Shown: piece by piece, positions 44,192-54,381 of the stretch
Position numbering within the stretch: the stretch's first letter is position 1
Layout of the letters: each line of letters begins with the position of its first letter
Assembly: GCF_900104765.1 (NCBI RefSeq)
Contig: NZ_LT629737.1
Coordinates: forward strand, 992,001 to 1,056,000
Reading direction: 5' to 3'
Length of the DNA stretch: 64,000 bases
From: Gillisia sp. Hel1_33_143
GTDB taxonomy: Bacteria; Bacteroidota; Bacteroidia; Flavobacteriales; Flavobacteriaceae
Made by a program: the position numbers and the translations under genes
Notes under the pieces: generated by a model
Told to the model about the DNA's origin: nothing
Seen by the model: only the letters and a program-made list of their open reading frames with translations
Database searches by the model: none

Positions 44192-44959
44192 TTATTTTTT
44201 AAACTTAGAAAGTGCTTGTTTTGTAAAGTCAGAAAGCACTAATTCTCCACTAATAGCAGCTCTTTTTTGAAGTAAATCGTCCCAATCTTCGGTATTTTCC
44301 CAAAGCGTACGTTTCATTTCCAACAAAGCTTGTGGATTATAGGATGCCAGTTTTTCACTAAACATTTCAATTTCCTCATCTAGATCTTTAATAGATTCGA
44401 ACACTTTAGCAAACAATCCTTTTTCTTTTGCCCAATACGCATTTTTCCATTCGTGAGCAGCTAAAGTTAGTTCTGCCAACCCAGAAACTCCTATTTTACG
44501 CTCTACGGCTGGTGCTATTACAAAAGGCCCAATACCTATAGTAAGTTCAGAAAGCTTTATAGAGGCCGCCTCTGTTGCCATAGCGTAATCGCATGCGGCA
44601 GCAAGTCCAACTCCTCCGCCAACAGTTTTACCTTGAATTCTTCCTAATATAAGTTTCTTACAAGATCTCATAGCATTGATCACCTTCGCAAATCCAGAGA
44701 AGAACTGTTTTCCTTGTTGTAAATTTTCTACCGCCACCAATTCATCAAAAGAAGCGCCTGCACAAAATGCTTTTTCTCCTTCAGATCTTAATATAATAAC
44801 GTTTACGGTATCTTCTGTAGATAATCTAAGAAGTTCCTTCTCCAATCTGTCTAAAAGTTCTGATGGGAATGAATTACTTGCAGGATGTCCAAATTCTACA
44901 GTGGCTATCTTATTTTGAATTTTGGTATATAAACTTCCGTTCTCTCTATTGGTGGTCAT
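44192..44959 (-). CDS. Enoyl-CoA hydratase/isomerase family protein
   Basis: A crotonase-fold protein of 255 residues. The oxyanion-hole segments are GEKAFCAGASFDELVAVE and IQGKTVGGGVGLAAACDYAMA, and LSELTIGIGPFVIAP follows. The acidic residues of true hydratases at the second position are not clear, so hydratase, isomerase or hydrolase activity is open. The ATG at 44959 (MTTNRENGSLYTKIQ) is preferred over an upstream in-frame start. Confidence 0.87.
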   Translation of the reverse strand: MTTNRENGSLYTKIQNKIATVEFGHPASNSFPSELLDRLEKELLRLSTEDTVNVIILRSEGEKAFCAGASFDELVAVENLQQGKQFFSGFAKVINAMRSCKKLILGRIQGKTVGGGVGLAAACDYAMATEAASIKLSELTIGIGPFVIAPAVERKIGVSGLAELTLAAHEWKNAYWAKEKGLFAKVFESIKDLDEEIEMFSEKLASYNPQALLEMKRTLWENTEDWDDLLQKRAAISGELVLSDFTKQALSKFKK

Positions 44960-45158
44960 GATTCTCAATTTTATCAAATGTAGTGATAATGCGCAAAATT
45001 GCACAATTCAGAACAGCTCGCAAGATGTAAGATCCTTGTAATGTATTGATTGTGAGTTTAAATCTAATTTCTAGAAAAATTTTTATTTTTGTGCGCAACC
45101 TTTTGAAGGTATAAGGTCATATAAGTAAAGAAATCTATTATACACCAAACTTTAAAAA

Positions 45159-45644
45159 ATGAAAAAACTAATTTTACTATTTGTGAGCACCTTGATCTTA
45201 ACTAGTTGCAATGTAGATGATGATGGGCCTAAAACTTTGTTAACTCCAGCAGAAGTATCTGAGATAGACGTGCCAGATTATTTTGAAAACGGAAAAACTT
45301 ACGAGATAGATATAGTGTATCTGTTGCCAGATGCATGCCATAATGCGGCGGGTATTAACGTTCAAAGAGGAAGCAATAGCAATGGCGAAAAAGAATGGCG
45401 TGATATCTATGTTACTGGAGTTGCTTCTTATGATTCTAATTTATCTGAATGTAATAAGGATGCTACTAATACAGAACTAGAAAAAGATGGTTCATTTAAG
45501 ATCACAATTCCTATGAATGATGAGCAATCTTATACGTTCTTTCTCTGGACTGGGGTAGATACAGATAACAAGAATATTTATACCGAAGTTGTTGTACCAA
45601 TTGGGAAACCAGAAGATGCAGCACAAGCTGTTTGGAGTAATTAA
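45159..45644 (+). CDS. Lipoprotein of unknown function, 161 aa
   Basis: A lipoprotein signal peptide, MKKLILLFVSTLILTSCN, with the lipobox cysteine at residue 17 and acidic residues behind it (VDDDG), as seen on many Bacteroidota lipoproteins. The mature part looks beta-rich, with two further cysteines (PDACHNAA and LSECNKD) that could form a disulfide. No domain is recognised. It stands alone and ends in a long bidirectional hairpin. Confidence 0.8.
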   Translation: MKKLILLFVSTLILTSCNVDDDGPKTLLTPAEVSEIDVPDYFENGKTYEIDIVYLLPDACHNAAGINVQRGSNSNGEKEWRDIYVTGVASYDSNLSECNKDATNTELEKDGSFKITIPMNDEQSYTFFLWTGVDTDNKNIYTEVVVPIGKPEDAAQAVWSN

Positions 45645-45671
45645 GATTCTAAAACGAGTATCGCATAAATC

Positions 45672-45730
45672 TAAGCAAAGCAAAAGCTATTTCTGGAAAA
45701 CTCTAGAACAGCTTCTGCTTTGCTTTTTAT
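45672..45730. terminator. Long bidirectional terminator hairpin
   Basis: AAGCAAAGCA-aa-AGCT pairs with AGCT-tc-TGCTTTGCTT across a 24-27-base loop, with A/T runs outside both arms. It lies between convergent genes and can serve both. Confidence 0.7.
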
Positions 45731-45737
45731 TTAAAAA

Positions 45738-47066
45738 TTAAACCTCTTTATTAAGATATTTTCTTCTGAATTTTATTACTAAAGCGCTACTTCTAAGAAG
45801 CATCCAGCAGAAGAATGCTATCCAGATGGCGTGCAGTTTTAGTCCGAAATGATCTGCTATTAAAAGAACGGGTGTAAACACTAAAAACGTAGCAACTAGC
45901 AGTAGATTCCGAAGATATTTAGCTTCTCCCAAACCTTTAAAAATTCCGTCGAACATAAAAGCGATGGCATTTACGGGTTGCATAACTAGAACAATCCAGA
46001 AAACAGAAGAGAACAATACTAATACACTGGCTTCTTTGTTGAATAAAAGTCCGATCTGGTCATAAAGCAAGAAACAGATTCCCATTAATATAAAAGCTAT
46101 TAGCACTGCGTATTTGCTGATCTTTTTACTGAGCTCCCACAAACTTTTATAATCTTTAGATCCTAATAATTTCCCGCCAATTGCATTTCCGGCATTTGCA
46201 TAGCCATCTATAAAAAAGGAAAAGAATAACCAAATATTCATTAAGATGCTCTGGGCTGCAATATAATTTTTCCCGTATCCGGTTGCGTAGGCATTGGCTA
46301 AATAAATGGCGAAATTCAAGGCGGCTGTTCTTACAAACAAGTTGGCAGCCATAAGCAATAGTCCTTTCATTCTAGGGTTGATGGTGAAACTCAGCTTTAA
46401 ATGAAAAGGTGTTTTTTTGAAGAAGAACCATAAAGCCATGATAAGCATGACCAACTGCGCAGCTAAACTGGCATAAGCAGCTCCTTTTAAATGCATTGGT
46501 TCCAAATATCCATCAATACCATATACCAACAAATAATCTAAAGCTACATTTACCACCGCTCCCGTAAGACTGCATTTCATGGCCCAAAGTGTATTTTGAA
46601 GTCCGCGAAAAACTCCAAAAATTGCAAATGTTACCAAAGTTAAAGGATAGCCTAAAGCCCTTATTTGATAGTAATCTTCAGAATATTGAAGTATCAATCC
46701 ATCGGCATTATATGCGCTAAAAATAGAATGCGCAAAGAAAGCAGTTACTCCATAGATTACAAAGCTAAGTACCAAGTTAAAAGCAATTGCTTGTGGAATA
46801 AGAGTTTTAACAGCGTGTAATCTATTAGCTCCTAAATGTTGAGAAACAATGGCAGAAATAGCGGTTTTGGTTTGAGCCACGATCCAGATAATAGCAGAGA
46901 GAAAAGAACCAACAATTCCTGCGGCTGCTAAAGCTTCTATTGGGTGATCTTCTACATTTCCAATAACAGCAATATCAGTTAATGAAATAAGAGGTTCGGC
47001 AATTCCGGCGATAATTGCAGGAATAGCGATGCGATTGATATTCTTAAAACTTATGGCAGTGCTCAA
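45738..47066 (-). CDS. MATE family efflux transporter
   Basis: A 442-residue inner-membrane antiporter with about twelve transmembrane helices in two related halves, resembling the DinF/NorM group (DIAVIGNVEDHPIEALAAAGIVGSF at helix 1-2 and PVNAIAFMFDGIFKGLGEAKYL in the second half). The substrate is unknown. Translation starts at a TTG at 47066; an in-frame TAG two codons upstream excludes an earlier start. It follows the GNAT gene by about 28 bp on the same strand. Confidence 0.9.
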   Translation of the reverse strand: MSTAISFKNINRIAIPAIIAGIAEPLISLTDIAVIGNVEDHPIEALAAAGIVGSFLSAIIWIVAQTKTAISAIVSQHLGANRLHAVKTLIPQAIAFNLVLSFVIYGVTAFFAHSIFSAYNADGLILQYSEDYYQIRALGYPLTLVTFAIFGVFRGLQNTLWAMKCSLTGAVVNVALDYLLVYGIDGYLEPMHLKGAAYASLAAQLVMLIMALWFFFKKTPFHLKLSFTINPRMKGLLLMAANLFVRTAALNFAIYLANAYATGYGKNYIAAQSILMNIWLFFSFFIDGYANAGNAIGGKLLGSKDYKSLWELSKKISKYAVLIAFILMGICFLLYDQIGLLFNKEASVLVLFSSVFWIVLVMQPVNAIAFMFDGIFKGLGEAKYLRNLLLVATFLVFTPVLLIADHFGLKLHAIWIAFFCWMLLRSSALVIKFRRKYLNKEV

Positions 47067-47094
47067 GGTCTAATTTATATGCTAAAGTTAGTGC

Positions 47095-47610
47095 TTATAA
47101 TACCAATTCATAACAATGAAAGGGATGCGTGCTTTGTTTAGGGAAAAAGATGTCGCCTAATTTCTGATATCCACGAGCTTCATAAAAACGTTGATTTCTT
47201 TTGTTCTGACTAAAAGTGTCTAATCTAACCGATTCGTAATTATTTTCTCTGGCAAAATCTTCTGCAAAATTCATTAATTTTTTACCGTAGCCTTTTCCCC
47301 AAGTTGCAGGATCTGTAGCTAAACGATGTATATAAAGATTCTTAGAATTTGCGGTGAGCCAAGAAATAGGAATGTATTCTTCGTCCATAATATGGGTTAG
47401 AACTATAATTCCTAAGAGCTTATCATAATTTTCTAAAACAAATAACTCATTATGATCAACATCAAATTCTAATTTTTTTAAAGAAGGGTAGTGTTCATTC
47501 CATTGAAAGATCCCCTTCTCTTGCATCGCAAGAGCACAAGCTTCGGTTAAACTTTTAATATTTTGAAGATCGCTAGAAGTAGCTAATCTAATTTGTGATG
47601 AATCTTTCAA
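47095..47610 (-). CDS. GNAT family N-acetyltransferase
   Basis: A 171-residue acetyltransferase. The core has IRLATSSDLQNIKSLTEAC, LHRLATDPATWGKGYGKKLMNFAEDFA with the acetyl-CoA loop, and LDTFSQNKRNQRFYEARGYQKLGDI. The substrate is unknown. A longer reading starting at GTG 47649 would run back into the tRNA terminator, so the TTG at 47610 (LKDSSQ) is taken as the likely start; this is uncertain. Confidence 0.85.
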   Translation of the reverse strand: MKDSSQIRLATSSDLQNIKSLTEACALAMQEKGIFQWNEHYPSLKKLEFDVDHNELFVLENYDKLLGIIVLTHIMDEEYIPISWLTANSKNLYIHRLATDPATWGKGYGKKLMNFAEDFARENNYESVRLDTFSQNKRNQRFYEARGYQKLGDIFFPKQSTHPFHCYELVL

Positions 47611-47633
47611 GCGGCAAATCTTTAAGGTCCTTA

Positions 47634-47669
47634 AAAATAAAAAAACCACCCTAAAAAGAGTGGTTTTAT
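47634..47669 (-). terminator. Intrinsic terminator of tRNA-Ala
   Basis: On the minus strand, AAACCACTC-tttttag-GGGTGGTTT is followed by TTTTATTTTT, starting just behind the tRNA. Confidence 0.8.
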
Positions 47670-47670
47670 G

Positions 47671-47744
47671 TGGAGAATATCGGAGTCGAACCGATGACCT
47701 TTTGGCTGCCAGCCAAACGCTCTAGCCAACTGAGCTAATCCCCC
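47671..47744 (-). tRNA. tRNA-Ala (GGC anticodon)
   Basis: A cloverleaf on the minus strand: acceptor GGGGGAT/ATTCTCC, D-arm GCTCAGTTGGCTAGAGC, anticodon stem TTTGG/CCAAA with loop CTGGCAG (anticodon GGC), and T-arm ATCGG-TTCGACT-CCGAT. The 3' CCA is not encoded. Confidence 0.93.
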
Positions 47745-47825
47745 AAAATCGAATTCAAAGATAGTTAAAAAAACAAATGCTGAAAATGTTATTTACTTTC
47801 TTTGAATTCAACAAGTTTTATAAAA

Positions 47826-48710
47826 TTAACCTTCGGTTGCTCTCAAAAGTTCTTCTTGTGGAGTATCCATAAATTCTCGGGTTTTTTCTAGAACGTATTT
47901 AAAATCTTTCGAAACCTCAGGTTCATTCCATGGATGTGTAATTCCATATACGTGATCTGCATTTTCTACCAATAAAAGTTCTGAGAAAGTACTCCATTCA
48001 AACAGTTTCCCTGAAGCACTAATAGGCACCGCAACATCACTGCTTCCGTGTACTATTAATAATGGAATTTCTAAGGCTTTAGCAGCTCTAGATATTGTAA
48101 GTCGCTCCTCGTTCTCTTTAAAATTGGTGTAGAATTGATAGTGATGTGGTAATTTTTGATTGGTTCTGGTATTTAAAATATATCGCACCCCTTTCTCCTC
48201 CCATTTTTCTAATTCTTCTTCTTCAGGGAATCTTTCTCCAAAGTCGCTTACAGATGAAAAAGTAATCAGTTTATTTATTCTATTTTCCTCTGCAGCTTTA
48301 ATCACAACAATTCCGCCTCCTCGAGAATGTCCAATTAGGCCAATGTTAGATGGGTCTATTTGTTGAGCACAGTTAAAATCTGGCAATAAAATATGGTCTA
48401 TCATAGATTGAAGATCATCTAGTTCTTTAATATAATTATTTTCACCAAAAGCTTCAGTATCTAAGAATTCGGTAGGATTCTCAGGTGTTGTTCCGTTATG
48501 TGAAAAGTTGAATTTCACAAAGAAATATCCAGCTTCTGCAAAATATTCGCCCATTTTATCCCATGCACCCCAGTCTTTAAAACCTTTGTAACCGTGGCAA
48601 AAAATCACTACCGGTTTAGGTTTATCTTCTGAAGAATAAAAAATGTCAGTTAAAATAGGCTTAACATGCTTGCCTTTAATCTCTATATTTTTCTGCTTAG
48701 TAATTTCCAT
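47826..48710 (-). CDS. Alpha/beta hydrolase family protein
   Basis: A cytoplasmic hydrolase of about 294 residues. VVIFCHGYKGFKDWGAWDKMG gives the oxyanion segment, GHSRGGGIVV the nucleophile Ser, VHGSSDVAVP the Asp and ENADHVYG the His. This resembles the DLH/esterase group; the substrate is unknown. The ATG at 48710 overlaps the end of the AddB-like gene by 14 bases, so the two are likely co-translated. An earlier ATG is possible. Confidence 0.85.
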   Translation of the reverse strand: MEITKQKNIEIKGKHVKPILTDIFYSSEDKPKPVVIFCHGYKGFKDWGAWDKMGEYFAEAGYFFVKFNFSHNGTTPENPTEFLDTEAFGENNYIKELDDLQSMIDHILLPDFNCAQQIDPSNIGLIGHSRGGGIVVIKAAEENRINKLITFSSVSDFGERFPEEEELEKWEEKGVRYILNTRTNQKLPHHYQFYTNFKENEERLTISRAAKALEIPLLIVHGSSDVAVPISASGKLFEWSTFSELLLVENADHVYGITHPWNEPEVSKDFKYVLEKTREFMDTPQEELLRATEG

Positions 48711-51453
48711 AAATTTTAATTTCTTTTTCATAAAATGCAGTTTCCGGATCACAAATTTCTAAGATCAACTTCTTGAGTTGTGCTTTGAAATTTAACAGCG
48801 TATCTGCATTTACAACGTTATTTTTAATTGTTTTTTTTCCTTGAGATTCTTTGATACCGAATTTTAAGAACCCCTCTTTTAGATTCTTAAAAGAGATCAC
48901 ACCAGCTTCGGCATCTACTGTAGTTGGTTGGTTTTCTAATAAAATAAGTGCATACATAAGCACTTGAAATGGTTTTGAATACTTGTCGTAATCTGTAGTA
49001 ATATCTTCCCAATTCGTAATCTCCAACTGACTTTGTATCACTTTCCCGGTCTTGTAATCTATTATACGTAATATATCATTAGAAATATCTACTCTGTCTA
49101 CCATTCCACCAATATTAACCGGATAGTCTAGTTCTGGAATATTCAGGCTAGCCGTTAACTTCGTTTCAATCTCTTTGACCTTTATAGATCTACCTGCTGC
49201 CAATTCTTTAATTTCCATTTTAAGGAAATTGGTTACATATCTTTTTACAACTTCTAAAATAAGTAAATTCTTCCCCTTAGATAACGGTATCTTACTATAG
49301 GTTTGATGAAACTGATGTTCAACCTCTTCTGGAGTTCTCTTAATAAAATCTTCTAAATGTTCTTTTGAGAGTTCTATCTCAATTACTTCTTTGTAAAACT
49401 TTTCTAAAGTATCATGAACGATGGTTCCTAGCGTATTATAAGCTACAGTTTCTTCCACTTCCTCCTTGTCTCTTATGCCAAGAATATACTGTTTATAGAA
49501 ATCTAGAGGGTTTCTTATATACGTGGTTAAGGCAGAAGGTGAAAATCCTCTATTTGCAAGCTGTTCTAATTTCTCAAGGATCTCCGGTGTTTTTTGAATT
49601 ACCTGAAGTTCATTGTGTATAGCCGGTACTTCAGGAATAACAACAGAATGTTTAATATTATGTAGTGGCTCATTATCTATTTCTAATTGAATTAAAAATC
49701 TACTTTTCTCACCGCCCATATTGCTATCTGTATCTGTATTGTGCAACAAGTATACCTTTTTCGCCCTTTGTAGTAGATGATAAAAATGGTAGGTATATAC
49801 AGCATCCTTTTCTTTATAAGTAGGGAGATTGTAGGTTTTCTTAAGCTCAAATGGAATAAAGGAGTTATTGCTCTTTCCTGCAGGAAGTGTTCCTTCATCT
49901 ACAGAGGTTAAAATAACCGTGTCAAAATCCAAAACCCGAGATTCTAACATTCCCATTAATTGGAGGCCTTGGAAGGGTTTACCTTGAAAATCTAGGGTTT
50001 GAGTACTAATTAGTTCCTTAAAAAAATGATGCAGTGAGGAAACAGATTTTATATGCGGATAATTGCTAACCAGTTTCAGCAGTTCTTCAACAACCAGGTG
50101 ATAATGGTATAGAAACTCCAAATTGATCTTATCTTCATCTTCTTTTATCTCTGCCTTGAACCATTTAATTAAATTACTAAAATCTAATAATATTTCTTTT
50201 GCTGAATTGTTATGTGAAGGAAAACAATGAGCTATTTTCAAACCAGTTTCATCTGTGAAAAGTTCTAAGATCTGTGTTTTGGATAAGTAAAGAAGATTGT
50301 TAGATTTAATATGTTGAATGGCAACTTCTGCTTCCTGTTTAGAAGCCTTCATGATTATAGAATTGCTAAATACGGAGATCACATCCTTATGATAGTAATT
50401 CTCATTTCCTGCCTTTAAAATATCAGAAAGCTTTTCAAATAAAGAAGAAAATGGACTATACTTAAGAGGATAGCCCATAGTGATGTTTAGGGCATCTATA
50501 TTTTTTGGCATTGCATTCAACATAGGTAATAATAATCCCTCATCTCCTAATACTACTGCGGTAGAATTTAATTCTGAAGGAGTAAGTTGAGATAAGATCT
50601 CTCCTGCATATTTTGCCTGTCCTATACTTTTAGGAATTCCAATAATTTCGATCTGTTTTTCTGTTCTATAATGTGAGCTTACACGTTCTAGTTCTTCAGA
50701 TTTATAGTAGGGCCAGGATTGAGCATATTTTCGAATAAATAGAGATACATCATGATCTGGATCTTCAAAATGTACTTGGTCTATATCCCAGAACACCTTG
50801 GCTTTCTGGTCTAACATCTGCTGAAATATTAATTGTTCTGCAGAGTTAAGCGCGTTAAATCCTATAAAAACATAATTTTGTGCATATTCTTTAGCAAAGG
50901 TCGCAGCCTTTTCTGAGGCTTGCCTATAAACTAAACCTTGATATGCTTCTTGTTTTATTAGAAGTCTGGATTTAAGTTCTGTATAATATTCGGGTAGTTT
51001 TCTCCAGAAACTTAGGTAATTTTTTACAAGATCTGTTTGGTTGTCTTGTAGAGACCAATGTTCATTGTCTTTTATAGCAGAGAGATAATTGAAGATTGCA
51101 TCAGGAGGTACTAAATATCTATCTATTTCATTGAAATCATGAATAAGTGTCTGAGCCCAGTTGCTAAAATTTTCAAAATCTTCTGCTTGTTCTTTGGGTG
51201 TAAGAGATAAGTATACAGAATAGAATTCAAAAAGTGTAGCGGTGGTATCTAAGGTTTTAAGTTCTGAAAGTTCTTCTGCAAATTCTTCAATACTTAAGAT
51301 AGCTGGTGAGAATACCGGTTTTGTATAGCATCCGGCTATTTGCTTTTTTAAATAAGCTCCGGCTCTTTTACTAGGAAGTATAAAAGTAAGGTCTGGTAAA
51401 TAATGACCTTCTTTTTGAAGGTTGGCTAAGATTTCAGAGATGAATGATGTCAT
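48697..51453 (-). CDS. AddB-like PD-(D/E)XK nuclease family protein
   Basis: A 918-residue protein of the AddB/RexB kind, a partner in double-strand-break end processing. The N-terminus (LTFILPSKRAGAYLKKQI) resembles the degenerate helicase part of AddB. The C-terminal 260 residues carry a RecB-type nuclease domain: SPSALTTYIRNPLDFYKQYIL at its start, and LRIIDYKTGKV with the catalytic Asp and Lys. The AddA-like gene is 3 kb upstream on the same strand, separated by kbl and ompA. Function as a pair is inferred. Confidence 0.85.
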   Translation of the reverse strand: MTSFISEILANLQKEGHYLPDLTFILPSKRAGAYLKKQIAGCYTKPVFSPAILSIEEFAEELSELKTLDTTATLFEFYSVYLSLTPKEQAEDFENFSNWAQTLIHDFNEIDRYLVPPDAIFNYLSAIKDNEHWSLQDNQTDLVKNYLSFWRKLPEYYTELKSRLLIKQEAYQGLVYRQASEKAATFAKEYAQNYVFIGFNALNSAEQLIFQQMLDQKAKVFWDIDQVHFEDPDHDVSLFIRKYAQSWPYYKSEELERVSSHYRTEKQIEIIGIPKSIGQAKYAGEILSQLTPSELNSTAVVLGDEGLLLPMLNAMPKNIDALNITMGYPLKYSPFSSLFEKLSDILKAGNENYYHKDVISVFSNSIIMKASKQEAEVAIQHIKSNNLLYLSKTQILELFTDETGLKIAHCFPSHNNSAKEILLDFSNLIKWFKAEIKEDEDKINLEFLYHYHLVVEELLKLVSNYPHIKSVSSLHHFFKELISTQTLDFQGKPFQGLQLMGMLESRVLDFDTVILTSVDEGTLPAGKSNNSFIPFELKKTYNLPTYKEKDAVYTYHFYHLLQRAKKVYLLHNTDTDSNMGGEKSRFLIQLEIDNEPLHNIKHSVVIPEVPAIHNELQVIQKTPEILEKLEQLANRGFSPSALTTYIRNPLDFYKQYILGIRDKEEVEETVAYNTLGTIVHDTLEKFYKEVIEIELSKEHLEDFIKRTPEEVEHQFHQTYSKIPLSKGKNLLILEVVKRYVTNFLKMEIKELAAGRSIKVKEIETKLTASLNIPELDYPVNIGGMVDRVDISNDILRIIDYKTGKVIQSQLEITNWEDITTDYDKYSKPFQVLMYALILLENQPTTVDAEAGVISFKNLKEGFLKFGIKESQGKKTIKNNVVNADTLLNFKAQLKKLILEICDPETAFYEKEIKIYGNY

Positions 51454-51467
51454 GATCTAAAAATAAA

Positions 51468-51496
51468 AAACGCCCCGATAAATCGAGGCGTTTTTA
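51468..51496 (-). terminator. Intrinsic terminator of the OmpA gene
   Basis: AACGCCTCGATTTATCGGGGCGTTTTTT on the minus strand: a GC-rich stem with a short loop and T-run, 25 bases after the stop codon. Confidence 0.85.
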
Positions 51497-51520
51497 TTAA
51501 AACTTTAGAAATATATTCTA

Positions 51521-52912
51521 TTATTCTTTATCAGCGCTAGCTTTCATTTCTTTGTCTTTATCTAAAGAAATTTCAACACGTCTGTTATCTTGTCTTCCTT
51601 TTGCAGTTTTGTTAGTTGCAATTGGTTTAGTTTCACCGTAACCTTCAGAAGTTAATCTGTTAGCAGGAATACCAGCAGAGATCAAGAATTCTCTAACAGA
51701 AGCAGCACGCTCTTTAGATAATTTCATGTTGTAAGCATCACTACCTTGGCTATCTGTATGTCCACCAATGTGGAAGATAGTTTGTGGATACTCATCCATA
51801 ATATCAGCGATAGATTTTAAAGCTGAACCAGAGTCAGAACGGATTGAAGCTTTATTCAAGTCAAACAATACAGTTTTAGAATACTCATTCAATTCAGAAA
51901 TAACTTCTACAGTTGGCTCAGGACAACCGTTGTTAGCAGCAGTTCCTGCAACATCTGGACATTGGTCATCTTTATCTAATACACCGTCACCATCCTTATC
52001 TTGGAAAGGACAACCGTTATTTTCTTTTGGACCAGCTTCGTTAGGACATTCGTCTTCACTATCTTTTACACCATCACCATCAGCATCAGGACATCCATTC
52101 ATTTCAGCTGAACCAGCTACAGTAGGACATTCATCTTTATTGTCAGCAATACCGTCACCGTCAGTATCAGGACATCCATTAAACTCAGCTAAACCAGCTT
52201 CGTTAGGACATTCATCTTTACGATCTTCGATTCCGTCACCGTCAGTATCAGGACATCCGTTAAACTCAGCTAAACCTGGAGTTTCAGGACATTCGTCATC
52301 TTTATCATATACTCCATCTCCGTCAGTATCTTTACCACCGAATACGAATTTAACACCAGCAGAATGCTGTAAGTGAGACATAGCGTCATCACTAAAAGCA
52401 TGCTTGTAAGAAGACTGGATGTCTAAAGCTATGTTGTCTGTAAACCAGAAAGAGATCCCTAAACTTCCGTTTAAAGTTCCATTTCCTTCTTCATCCAACC
52501 AAGTGTAACCACCACCAACACCTACATGCGGGTCAAACCATCCGTCATTAAGTAATGCTCTTAGGCTGTAGTTTACTGTACCATCAACGGCATAGTAAGA
52601 AAGGTCATTTGCAGATTGATCACCAATTTTATCAATTTGGTTTACAGTTCCTGCTACCCCAAATACGAATCCACCACCAATATATCTGGCAACAGATAAT
52701 CTTGATACTGAAGGAAGTATATTCCAGTGATCGTCGGTGTTGAAGTACTCATCTCCGAATCCACCTGCTGGAGCATCATCTCCTGTAGGGTAATAATCAA
52801 CCGCATTTACGCCAATACCAATGGCCCAAGGGTTGTTTTGATCTTGAGCTTGTACAGCAGTAAAGCCAAGAACAAATAATGAAGCGAATAAAAATCTGCT
52901 AAGATGTTTCAT
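51521..52912 (-). CDS. OmpA family outer-membrane protein with thrombospondin type-3 repeats
   Basis: A 463-residue porin-like anchor. The signal peptide (1-22, ending AVQAQ) is followed by an eight-stranded barrel (about 25-190), five calcium-binding TSP3-type repeats of about 27 residues (DTDGDGIxDxxDECPxxAG pattern), and a peptidoglycan-binding OmpA domain (about 340-455) with [24 protein letters not shown] and RQDNRRVEI. It links the outer membrane to the cell wall and is usually abundant, which fits its consensus promoter. Confidence 0.95.
   Translation of the reverse strand: MKHLSRFLFASLFVLGFTAVQAQDQNNPWAIGIGVNAVDYYPTGDDAPAGGFGDEYFNTDDHWNILPSVSRLSVARYIGGGFVFGVAGTVNQIDKIGDQSANDLSYYAVDGTVNYSLRALLNDGWFDPHVGVGGGYTWLDEEGNGTLNGSLGISFWFTDNIALDIQSSYKHAFSDDAMSHLQHSAGVKFVFGGKDTDGDGVYDKDDECPETPGLAEFNGCPDTDGDGIEDRKDECPNEAGLAEFNGCPDTDGDGIADNKDECPTVAGSAEMNGCPDADGDGVKDSEDECPNEAGPKENNGCPFQDKDGDGVLDKDDQCPDVAGTAANNGCPEPTVEVISELNEYSKTVLFDLNKASIRSDSGSALKSIADIMDEYPQTIFHIGGHTDSQGSDAYNMKLSKERAASVREFLISAGIPANRLTSEGYGETKPIATNKTAKGRQDNRRVEISLDKDKEMKASADKE
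51920..52330 (-). repeat. Tandem repeats encoding TSP3 calcium-binding units in OmpA
   Basis: Five direct units of about 81 bp, each encoding a DxDGDG-type Asp-rich motif and a conserved Cys-Pro. They are coding repeats inside the OmpA gene. The third and second units from the 5' end are the most alike, which could allow unit loss or gain. Confidence 0.85.
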
Positions 52913-52946
52913 ATCTGTTAATTTAGTTTTTAAGTGTTAATTGAAA

Positions 52947-52977
52947 CAAAAGTATGTTGTAATTCAATATTAACAAA
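52947..52977 (-). promoter_or_regulatory. Bacteroidota consensus promoter of the OmpA gene
   Basis: On the minus strand TTTG (52977-52974), a 19-bp spacer and TACTTTTG (52954-52947) match TTTG-N19-TAnnTTTG exactly. The start codon is 35 bases downstream. The rest of the 240-bp gap to kbl shows no gene. Confidence 0.82.
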
Positions 52978-53153
52978 GTTAAAAATAATAAAGTTTTCTT
53001 AATTAGCCCCCAAATACCACGTATTACAAGGGTTCTACAGTGGTAATATGCATTGACTTGTAGTTCTTATACAGATTTACCTTTATAAATTTAACAGAAT
53101 AATACTTAATAATTTAATAAAAATTGAATTATTTAACAATTGTGTTTTTATGA

Positions 53154-54350
53154 TTATGATATGACTTTTAGTTCTTTTCCAACCTTGATGAAGGCTTCTA
53201 TGGCTTTATCTAAATGATCTTTAGTGTGAGCTGCAGAGAGTTGAACTCTTATTCTGGCTTTCTCTTTTGGTACCACTGGGAAGAAGAATCCAATTACATA
53301 GATACCTTCTTCTAATAATCTATCTGCCATTGCTTGAGATAATTTAGCATCATAAAGCATTACAGGTACTATTGCAGAATCTCCATCTATTATATCAAAT
53401 CCGGCCTCTTTCATTCCTTTCTTGAAATAATTAGTATTCTCTTCTAATGTATCTCTTAGTGAAGTATCATGTTGTAACATTTCAAATACTTTGATAGAAG
53501 CACCAACAATTGCCGGGGCAAGAGAGTTTGAAAATAAGTAAGGTCTGGATCTTTGGCGCAAAAGTTCTATTATTTCCTTTTTACCTGTAGTATAACCCCC
53601 CATCGCACCACCTAATGCTTTACCGAGTGTTCCTGTAATAATGTCTATTCTTCCAAGTACTTTCTTTTCTTCTAAAGTTCCAATTCCTTTCTCTCCTATA
53701 AAACCTGTGGCATGACATTCATCTATCATTACCATAGCATCATATTTATCTGCCAGATCACAAATCTTATCTAATGGGGCTAATAGTCCATCCATAGAAA
53801 ATACTCCATCTGTAACTATCAATTTAAAACGTGCGCCATTAGCATTGGCATCTTGAAGTTGCTTTTCAAGATCTTCCATGTTTCCATTATCATATCTATA
53901 TCTTGCTGCTTTACAAAGTCTAACCCCGTCTATGATGGAGGCGTGATTTAAAGAATCTGAAATAATAGCATCTTCTTTAGATAACAAAGGTTCAAAGATT
54001 CCTCCGTTAGCATCAAAAGCAGCAGCATATAATATAGTATCTTCTGTACCGTAGAACTCTGCAATTTTAGATTCTAATTCTTTGTGTATATCCTGAGTAC
54101 CACAAATAAAACGAACGCTAGACATTCCAAAACCATGAGAGTCCAAAGTGTCCTTAGCAGCTTTAACCACTTCTGGATGAGAAGAAAGACCAAGGTAGTT
54201 GTTGGCACAAAAATTTAAAACCTTTTCTCCGGTAGAGATAGTAATTTCTGCTCCCTGTGGAGATGTAATTATTCTCTCTTTCTTATAAAGACCATTTTCT
54301 TTGATCTCTTCTATTTCCTTTTCTAGGTATTCTTTTATTTTTCCGTACAT
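53154..54350 (-). CDS. kbl: Glycine C-acetyltransferase (2-amino-3-ketobutyrate CoA ligase)
   Basis: A PLP enzyme of threonine breakdown, converting 2-amino-3-oxobutyrate and CoA to glycine and acetyl-CoA. The 398 residues closely follow the E. coli Kbl pattern: [11 protein letters not shown]-type segment ([15 protein letters not shown]), [47 protein letters not shown] lysine in [13 protein letters not shown], and [15 protein letters not shown]. Serine palmitoyltransferase is a related family, but these motifs favour Kbl. No threonine dehydrogenase gene is adjacent. Confidence 0.94.
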   Translation of the reverse strand: MYGKIKEYLEKEIEEIKENGLYKKERIITSPQGAEITISTGEKVLNFCANNYLGLSSHPEVVKAAKDTLDSHGFGMSSVRFICGTQDIHKELESKIAEFYGTEDTILYAAAFDANGGIFEPLLSKEDAIISDSLNHASIIDGVRLCKAARYRYDNGNMEDLEKQLQDANANGARFKLIVTDGVFSMDGLLAPLDKICDLADKYDAMVMIDECHATGFIGEKGIGTLEEKKVLGRIDIITGTLGKALGGAMGGYTTGKKEIIELLRQRSRPYLFSNSLAPAIVGASIKVFEMLQHDTSLRDTLEENTNYFKKGMKEAGFDIIDGDSAIVPVMLYDAKLSQAMADRLLEEGIYVIGFFFPVVPKEKARIRVQLSAAHTKDHLDKAIEAFIKVGKELKVIS

Positions 54351-54381
54351 ATTTTCTATTTTCTACAAAATTATAAATCTT

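Noticed and set aside
51920-52330. Regular DNA repeats that could suggest a CRISPR array
   Set aside because: The units are coding, about 81 bp, directly joined and diverged, with no spacers; no cas genes are present. No CRISPR was found elsewhere in the window.
51768-52376. 202-residue open frame antisense to OmpA
   Set aside because: It is the reverse reading of the TSP3 tandem repeats, giving repeated SPSVSGHPL units, and has no support of its own.
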